Assembly: GCA_029961685.1 (NCBI GenBank)
Contig: JARWKL010000016.1
Coordinates: forward strand, 4,217,207-4,281,206
Reading direction: 5' to 3'
Source: Aristolochia californica
Taxonomy: Eukaryota; Streptophyta; Magnoliopsida; Piperales; Aristolochiaceae
Length of the DNA stretch: 64,000 nt
Part shown: piece by piece, positions 55,789 to 64,000 of the stretch
Layout of the letters: each line of letters opens with the position of its first letter
How positions within the stretch are numbered: position 1 is the first letter of the stretch
Program-made: the position numbers and the translations under genes
The notes under the pieces: model-generated
What the model saw: only the letters and a program-made list of their open reading frames with translations
What the model was told of the DNA's origin: nothing
The model's database searches: none

Positions 55789-57554
55789 TTAGAAGATAAG
55801 TGCCCTTGCTTCAGTAGTTTGACCAATGACAATTGCTATTTTCATGTTCTTGGAGGACCTGGGAATATAAGAAACGTGCAATGCATACTGTAAAAAATAG
55901 TTAACTTCAAGAGGATTTAACAACATAATCATTGTAGTCACCATACAGCAGAGTTGCAACTTGCCATATGCACACAATCAGGCAAGAGTGACGAAGAGGC
56001 AGAGATTTTCACTATCCCAGTTTTGAGAAAAATTCTCTCCTTGGTTAAATACTAAAGGGTCAGATTCCTATATGTTGGCACTAGAAAAAAACTTTAAGAG
56101 GGCTCTAGCTGCCACAAAATGTAAAACATTTGCATGACTAATGCACCAAAAGTCATCTTTGTGATATGACATTCAGTTATATCGTTGTATTTAGATATTT
56201 GAAAAACGGATGAAAAATGATGCTCCATTGACTACTTCTGTATCACGGGTATGACTCCAGTGTTCAGTTGAGGAAAAGTGATAAATTGAGCAAGCAACCA
56301 ATGAGGGGTTCCTCTTAAGAAAACAACCAAATTTATCTCCTCTTATGTCATGCTAGTGGAAACAGGAAGTAAAAAAATAGCAGAAAAAATATATGATTAC
56401 GTGACTTGGACATTTATAAAAGTTCACTTGTATATAGATCTTTTTTTTCTGAAGGAGAAAAGGGCAAGAGGGTGTAACTGAAAAACTTAGACATATTAGC
56501 TTGATCAACTCCAAATATGTAAAAGAACGTCGTCCACATGACCCTTCAGCAAGGAGCATCAAAGACAAGGAACTAGTCAGGTTGACCATACCAGAAAATG
56601 TATTTTCACAAAAACAGAAATTGGCAGATGGAAACGTACCGGATAAGTACTTGTGACTTTAACATATAGGGAGCTTACATGTGAGAGCTTCGTCAAGAAA
56701 TTCTGCCAAAGATGCAACTCGTAGTCAAGCTTATCGTGGGTGAGCAGTAGGGTAGCTTCATTTATGGAGGAGACATCATTGAATATAGGCTTGTCACAAA
56801 CTTGACCCTTGTACTGAAGATTCTTCAAGTTTGGCGTTCTTATCTCCATCTCTTCAACATCGAAACATGACTCCAGTGTTAATCTCATCAATTGATTATG
56901 ATCAATCTTTACTGACTTCAGGGAGTCGCAATAACTCATAGTTAAGTCCTCGAGAAGAGGGGACCCACAAATTATCTCACTTAATTGAACACCATTAATT
57001 GTCACACCATAGAGAGCAACACTTCTAAGGGCTTTGAAACCATTGAAATCATGCGGAGGCTTTAGTATGCACCAAGTTAAGTCGAGAGATGATATTGATA
57101 GACAAGAGAACAAAGAGTTTGGCATTCTGAATTTATTCATCCCCCACCTGATATCATCATCATCTGTCGAGTCGGAGTGCCTTACACTTCCACTCAAATC
57201 AAGCACAAGCTCTCCAACTCCTTTAACTTTGACAAACTCAATCCACTCTATGAGATCAAATGAGTATCTGTCTCCGGGAGAAAAGAACATGCGAAACTTC
57301 TTAACCTTGTCTAGAGTATGGAGCTGTAAAAGTTGGTGGACAGCTTGTACATAATCTGTCTTCTTTAAATTGGTTGTGAATTCCTCATTGAAGTCTATAA
57401 TAGTTGTGTATATCCATAAGGGTTTCCACATGTTTATCCATTGCCTAGATAGAATTGAAGTCCTCACTGCACAGTTCAATGGAAGAATATTTTCTGGTAG
57501 CTTGCTAATACTGTCTTTCTTCTCAGTGAAGGTTCTTTTACGCTGAAAGTCCAT
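55789..57554 (-). CDS. FBD-type F-box/LRR protein, F-box partly deleted
   Basis: Exon 1 runs from the ATG at 57554 to a GT donor after 56640 (VKVTSTYP). It encodes MDFQRKRTFTEKKDSISKLP, a shortened F-box (ENILPLNCAVRTS..SRQWINMWKPLW), then EFTTNLKK, LDLSGSVRHSDSTDDDD, and leucine-rich repeats (SSLDLTWCILKPP, LEDLTMSYCDSLKSV, MEIRTPNLKNLQYKG). A plausible last exon at about 55789-55891 follows a TTTTTTACAG acceptor and encodes YIPRSSKNMKIAIV, like the end of FBD domains. One or more exons between may exist but I could not define them. F-box proteins act as substrate receptors of SCF ubiquitin ligases. Relatives in this window keep seven more F-box residues (IHHILSF) than this gene, so SKP1 binding is doubtful. 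It may be a recent pseudogene. Confidence 0.55.
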
Positions 57555-57639
57555 TGAGTGACCTTTTGTTTGTTATGCACTGCTATTTGTGACCTGAAAT
57601 AACAAAAAAAATATTGTGTTAGTCAATCTATTTTTTGGA

Positions 57640-59399
57640 CAAAAAAATTGCAAAAATATATTCAAAAGCTTTTTTTTTTGGACAAAAAAATTATACATAT
57701 ATCAATTGCATTAGAAGGAAATAATTTGTCTATTTGTTCACTTAGGGATTAATTATGAATGAATCCCATTAACGAGATTAATCATTGCTTTTTGTTTCAA
57801 AGGCTCTACATATGCCAATCACAACTACCACCTATGATTAGTCTCGACCCCAGTTCATGTGGAACAATGCTTTGATATTCAATGATACCTATTGTAGGAG
57901 AAATAAGGGGCTTTTCATTTTTTTCATTTCATTATTTGGAATAGATGGCATTCAAGAGAAAAATAACTCTACGTGGATAAAGACTTTTGTATTTGTATTT
58001 TTTTTATATTTTTTTCTGACTGTTACAAATGTTTCAATAAATTTAAACCAAAGGAAAAAAATTAGCAAGAAGTTCAAGAATTCTACTTGATTTGGGAAAT
58101 ATTAAGATTCAACAATTAAAGTATCAGGATCTAACATAATAATAAAATAAGAAATTAAAAATAAGAACAACATAAAAATGGTTTATATAACAATTTATGA
58201 AGAAATGTCATCTGGATAAATTTGTTTCAAGATACTAATTTTCAGCTTTATGGCTATTTTCCATTTCTTGTGCCTTAAATAACTTTGTTTATGTGAAAAT
58301 TGGATAAGGTTGAAAAGAGCAACTACAAAATAAAGTTTGTCATTACTAATTGATGCACAATTATTTTGTGTAACTAACATCAAACAAGAGTACCTTAAGT
58401 TTGGTAAATGTGTTTTTTTAGGAAAGATATGATGCTACAAAAAGGAAACATCAAAAAGTTAATATAGTGGGTAAGATCGAGTATGTATTGGTATCAGTAA
58501 CATATCGAATAATATTTGATCTGATACATACTGTCTGCACCATGTGTTGCACTTTATAAGACATGTATCATCTTTCAGGGCTCTACGAGATCATATATCC
58601 AATACGTCCCACTTGATATGTTATATGTCTTGGTGATATAGGCAGCCTGGGGTAAGTGGACCAAATTAAGGAAATCCAAAACAATTTAAAAGTGCTTGAG
58701 GAAAGAGAAGATTATGTTCACATAAAAACTAATTAAAAGATAAAAAGAGGCAAGCATAGCTGTGGCCAAGAGGAAGTAAACCAAAATTTGCATATGACTT
58801 CTAGTAAAATCACAAAAGTTAAGTGTAATAAGTTCTTATTGGAAGCAAAATATGAGAAGCATGACTATGTCAATATTTAAATGACAAGATTTGGGAGAAA
58901 TCTCATCATTGGAGGCACAAAGAAGCTTTACGTCCATGACAAATGAGGTGATAAGGAGATGTTTCAACTAAATATGGTCACAATAAACTTTGTTTAAAGG
59001 GAGCATCTTTTCAAAATTAGATTATTGTCTATTTGATATTCGTGATAAGATGATTCTTGAGCCATTAGATCCTCGTGTTAAGTTATTTTATGGTGTTTAT
59101 ATGTTCATAATTATCTTTAAAATATCTTAATGTTCTTTATTATTTAAGTGCCTTATCTTTGAGTATATTTTTGTTACCACAATTAGTTATCAATGGGAAT
59201 AGTAATGCTTCCACTAACATTTTTCTTAAAAAGGACTCAACATGCATTCAATTTTTAACGAAGGGAAGTGAGTAGTAGGAAAATGGAAAATGGAGCTGGT
59301 ACAATCTATTTGGTCCAATGAGGGAGAAATTTTGGAGGGTGTTGGGCGTCCACTAAATTGACAAAAAAACCTAACTTACAAAAAATCACCTTCACTTAG
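57640..59399. other. AT-rich spacer, nothing recognised
   Basis: Upstream of the F-box gene. Short open frames only; no domain or RNA gene seen. Confidence 0.35.
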
Positions 59400-60850
59400 A
59401 TTTACAATCACAAACTAAGCACACATTCTAGACCATTAAAGGGGTTTCTAGTAGCAAAGTAGACTACACAAGCCTAGAGCTTCACAATGATTTATAATAA
59501 CTTATAAGGTACTAGCCTAGACTTAAGAATGAGAGTTTCAAGAGTGCTTGGCTACATGAGGACTTATATCACACAATCATAGTAGCAATGCTTCACAACA
59601 TTTCTTTTTCAGCCACACATGGATGCACTCAATGAAATTGAGGTTAGGATGGTCTTGTCTACCGAATGCTTGACCCAATTTACAAGTGTTACTAGCTTCC
59701 TAATTGGTAGATTTTATAATCTAAGAGCAAATAATAAACACAACCGATTCTTATAATCTATGTAAGAAAATCTCAAATAGTCTTTAATCATTAGATTTCA
59801 AAATATAAGTCCAAGGTAAATCTTGGATTGGTTTTTCAAATCAAGGGTTGCACTCAGCTCAATGGAATCAATGGTTTGAAAGTATAGCTCATGGGTAGCA
59901 GTAGTCTAAACCTCAGTGATCGATTTAAAAGTATGTTGACACTAGTTTAATATTCTCAACCAAATACAATCTAAGATTTAAATGTAAATGCATGTATATA
60001 CTTGGATTTTGAAATTCTACCCCAAACTTCTAATACTATGTAAAAACCATTTTAAATACCCTAATAAATCAACACACAAGAATGTATAAAGTGATTTGAA
60101 AATAAGAAGCTCAATCAAGGGGCTGCAAAACTAGTTTTGAGTGGTAACCATTCAAACAATCAATCAAGTATTGATTCAAATATGATCTTCGAATCAATAG
60201 GCTCACATTCAACAATCATAGTTCTAAGTATTTAAACAATATTTAAAAGAAAAAAACAATGATACTATTATCTCTAGGAAGAAATACTTAAGTTCAAGTT
60301 TTGACTTCCTTTGAGAGCTTGAGATGGTTAAAACCTCAAATTTGAGTCTAGGAGCATGAGCACTTCAAAATTTTTCTTTGGTAGCATGTTGAAAACAAGT
60401 TTGTGAGAGATCTTCTTAAATAGAAATCTCTTCAAGATTTAAAAAAACCAATTAGAGTTAGAAAATGATATTTTGTCACTTAGAAAAACAAGGTAAAAAA
60501 GTCCAAAAAATTTAATCAAATATATATTAAATTCTTTCTTATTACAAAACATATTGGTATGTCACTTATTGATCCTTTGGGAGTGCTGTAACATCCAAAT
60601 CTGGGCCTAAATTTTTGAAAAATAGAATTTTTGAAATAAGGGGTCGACTCTTGTAATTGGGCCGAAATCTTGTTTTGAAAATTTGGCTTGTTTGAGCGAC
60701 ACATGTTGTTGTTCCCTTCCATGGGGTCGTCTGCTTTCTTCTTTATTCATTCATAAGTAACTTAATTGTATGTTGTCATAAAAATTATATCTATGAGGAT
60801 CTTGAGACCGGCACATTCATCCTATTGCTCATGTGAAATGATCCTTCTTA
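59400..60850. repeat. dispersed repeat, uninterrupted copy
   Basis: Counterpart of 40700-41738 plus 47211-48420 without the Copia insertion. Shared blocks are listed under those entries. Includes GGGTCGACTCTTGTAATT and GGGGTCGTCTGC, reminiscent of the GACTCC motifs of the other copy. Confidence 0.5.
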
Positions 60851-63800
60851 ACTAAGTTATTTTGGTCGGAAGTAATTAATTTAGCCCCAAAGGTTCTAGC
60901 TAACTACTATATGAAACATAAATATTCCTAAAGGTATTTATTTATCATGCGTTGTCTCAAGTATATCTAGTTGAGCTTTCTTAACTATGTGATTTTGGAG
61001 AGTACTAACTAATTTAGCCTCAAGGATATTGGCTAACTACTATAAGAAATATTCATTTGCCAAAAGGTATTTATTTTGAATGCTTTCTCACAAGTAAAGT
61101 ATATCTAGCTTTAAAACTGATTTGGTAACATAGAGTTCAATGCTTCCAAGATTCTTTTGTGTGATTAAGGGCGTACATAGAATTGATATTTGGTATCACC
61201 CACAACTATGATCGCTTGGAAGACTTGTGCACGTAACCACCCCCGAAGGAGGGACCTCAACCACCGCATACTCGTTTGATTTTTTTATCTTATTTTGACC
61301 AAAAAAAATTAGTGGATTAAAATTTGATTTGGAAGGATTAGTCTTTAAGTGTCACTCAGACAATTTTGAATATAGCAGTACCACAATTTCCATATCTTAA
61401 AGATTGATTTCTAGATTTGATTCAACAAGTAAATATATTGTTAGATTGGTGATACACGTGATTTACTTGCATAGTGACTTAGATGGTTAATTAAGAAAAT
61501 TAGATACTTCCTTGTATTTGGTAGTTTTTATGGCCAACTCAGAAGGATGAATTGCCTTTGACACTTTATCCAAAAATCTACAAAGTATATGTACGCAATT
61601 TTTCTTTTTCCTTATTTAGTATGCATTTCTATCTCAATATCCATGGTCTTAGATGTGTACTACATGTTCAGTACGGTGAGTCTTGTCTTGAATTTTTCAA
61701 GAAAGTAACTTTAAATGGTTTTATCAATCAATTTAAACCATGAGTCTTGTCTTGAATTTTTCAAGATAGCAACATTAAATGGTTTTATCAATCAATTTAA
61801 ACCAAGAGGATGTAAGCCATCTGTTGTGCCCTTTTGGAATTGATAATATGGGTCAACAAAAAGGGGTAATTCAATGAAAATTAGCACAATAGTAGGTATT
61901 ATATTATTTCCATATATCTTGCATTAAAGGCTAGATTGAGCTACCGTATTGCAAGTTTCGCAAGAGTGTGCTTGCTTTGTTGGGTGTATGCCATTTGGAA
62001 AGAAATTTTATCAACATTGCCAATGATAGAGGTGGACGACACATTGACTTTACTTTAAGAGAAATTGACTGAATTGCCTTGTTATGTGAAATAGATAATT
62101 TCTTCTCTCAAGTATCTGCTTTCTCCATCGAGATACTCAAAATGGAGTTGTATTTTCTATGCAAGCTACCAGATTGCAAGCTGCCTAGGAGTGTGATTGT
62201 CATGTCAAGGTATTTGATGTTTTTTGTATCGACTGCAAGTGACTTCAAGATTTTGAACCACTGTGGAGAATAGAACTTCTTTGCTTCATCATATTTTTAG
62301 AATTTTGGTGATGAACCGGGTCCTCTTGTTAGGAAACTTAAGAGTTTTATCTTCCACTCAACTTTTGCTAGAAAAAAATAGTCTTTTGCGTCTAAGAAGA
62401 GAAAAATACAATGACAAGAACACAAAGTTTGCATTGTCCTTCTTTCGACCAATGCGTTGGATTGAATGACTCTATTACCAATTAGTTTGGAAACATAGAT
62501 TAGGCTCAGAACCTTATAAATAAATCCTAATTTTATACAAAATAGGCTAGTATTTTGGTGCCAAATACTAAAAATAAAAGCAAAAATTTTGGGGTTTTAA
62601 AATTAATTTATCTTCCCACTACACATTGCTCCACTTAAAAAACATAATTTGAAGAATCCAAAAAAAGGTTAAACATCCCTAAGACAACGAACCCTAGCTA
62701 GTAATAAAGCCATTGGCATTGTTAGAAGAGAAGAAAGTAGGGTGTAGAGTGGAGTAAAAGAGTCAAAGAGGAATTGAGTGTGGTACACATGATTTTGGTG
62801 TAAGAAGAGATTGAGATAGATATTGAGATAGAGATTGAGAAATAGTAGGAGAAAAGAGAGGGAAAAGGTTGGATAAGTCTTTTAGGATAGTAATTCATGT
62901 TGAATTTTTATTATTAATCCTTGCTTTTCTAAGTACATTACAACTAAGAGAAAATGACTTGCACACTGGAGTAGTTAGATATTTTAGCTTATGTCCAAAC
63001 CTTGTAATGTTTGGTTTAGTACTCCATGGAAGAAATACTTACCTTCACTCCAATTTCATGATAAAAAATCCACTAAAATGAAAGACGCAACCCAATGATA
63101 TTTTTGTCATCTCTAAATTTGTATGTAGTTTTAGTCAATCAATTAGGGCAAGTCCAATTTCATGAATCAATTGGAGAAGGTCCTAATTAATTTAGAGATT
63201 TTCTTTATTGGACTTGCTCTTATTGATTCACTTCATTGGACTTCTATTTTGGACTTTTTAAAGTGATTCAATTTGAAAAATATACAAGGATTTTTTTTTG
63301 AATTTATGAGTCACGTAAGACGTATAAGTGCCTTGATAGTTTTGCTCCTCAATGAGAGACCATGTTTCCATATCCAAAAAAATATTTTGCTCCATCATAT
63401 TGAAGACTTTTAAAATGGCCTTCCACTTCTAATGATCAGTTAAATTGTGAGGTCAATTTGATGGTGCTTACATTTCCAGAAGCAATGGAAATGTCACTTC
63501 AATTGCTTAAGGTGGATCTATAACTATTGGTCAAATTTGTAGCTATAGGAATAAAGCTTCCATATACTTCCATTATTCTAGTTATCCTTTGATGAAAGAT
63601 ATTGCATCTTCATCTTGGCCTTCATGATTGGAACACCTATCATTCACAGTGGCAAATTGTGAGTGTTAGTCCTTGTATATAAAATGACTTGACTTTGTAT
63701 TAACTTTTATAAATGGAGAGAATATAAGCTATTTAGTCCCAAATGGTTGAAATCACTTCAAAAATGAATAGTCTCATTCTCAAAGAGATTACATTGGGTT

Positions 63801-64000
63801 AGCATGACTAAACATCCCAAAAGATTAGTTTAATGAGGATCCCAATATTGATTTGGCTTATTCATTTGACCAATATTCTGACTCTTACTAAACCATGAAA
63901 GAGTAGAAGACATAAGAGATATGCTTTTTGATTGGTTTTAAGGTAGAGTTTGCCTCATGATCAAAGGTATACTAGGGAGAATAGGCTGATGAATCCCAAG
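60851..64000. other. AT-rich region, no gene recognised
   Basis: Only short open frames without known motifs. Holds one 64-bp tandem duplication (separate entry). Possibly more of an old retroelement, but no LTR, RT or zinc-knuckle motif is readable. Confidence 0.35.
61677..61804. repeat. tandem duplication, 64 bp twice
   Basis: TGAGTCTTGTCTTGAATTTT at 61677 recurs at 61741, and both copies run to CAATCAATTTAAACCA with three or four differences. Confidence 0.9.

Noticed and set aside
1..64000. A coordinated new multi-gene system or biosynthetic cluster
   Set aside because: The intact genes belong to unrelated families, do not share orientation or domain logic, and are separated by ordinary repeats; nothing in the sequence links them functionally.

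Overview
This window is nuclear DNA from a flowering plant. The genes have GT-AG introns, there is a Pol III tRNA gene, the proteins belong to plant-specific families (LSD1 zinc fingers, CASP-like, X8/GH17-like, DUF936, a long P-class PPR, FBD-type F-box), and the spacers are AT-rich and full of retrotransposons, hAT-like elements and tandem duplications. I cannot name the species. Exon structures were worked out by eye from reading frame, splice sites and remembered family sequences; no search was run.

Left part (1-25.7 kb), gene-rich: an LSD1-type zinc-finger gene (+, CDS 3255-5663, 6 coding exons); a CASP-like four-helix membrane protein (+, 6559-7325, 3 exons); an orphan first exon resembling ASCC2 (-, 7705-7993); a secreted GH17-like/X8 protein whose catalytic acid is replaced (+, 9203-10820, 3 exons); an initiator tRNA-Met gene (-, 10946-11017); a DUF936 gene (+, 14881-18604, 5 exons); and a very small 4-exon gene for a 69-residue protein (-, 23247-25679). 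Between them lie an alternating two-unit tandem repeat (11.3-11.8 kb) and a hAT-like element (12.0-13.9 kb).

Middle (25.7-38 kb): two more members of the same hAT-like family (26.0-27.7 and 28.8-29.5 kb), a decayed LINE 3' end (30.2-31.6 kb, -), a folded-back LTR remnant with perfect 5-bp target duplication (32.7-33.2 kb), and an intronless 1026-residue P-class PPR gene (-, 34431-37511) with about 24 repeats that can be read with the PPR code.

Right part (38-64 kb), repeat-dominated: two copies of a segmental duplication carrying broken FBD-type F-box genes (38.2-40.4 and 50.7-52.3 kb), and a longer F-box gene of the same family (-, 55.8-57.6 kb) with a 21-bp in-frame deletion inside its F-box. 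A Copia element (41739-47210, AGCAC target duplication) is nested in an older dispersed repeat whose second copy lies at 59.4-60.9 kb. There are also a palindrome-rich tandem array (48.7-49.5 kb), a vacuolar-sorting-receptor pseudogene (52.8-53.2 kb), a MITE-like element and a solo LTR (54113-54427, GATTC target duplication). From 57.6 kb to the end I see no convincing gene.

The intact genes look like independent housekeeping, cell-wall and organelle loci, not one pathway. I found no coordinated, previously undescribed system. The most unusual items are the overlooked 69-residue gene, the orphan ASCC2-like exon, the catalytically dead GH17-like protein, the PPR binding-site prediction and the F-box family remodelling.
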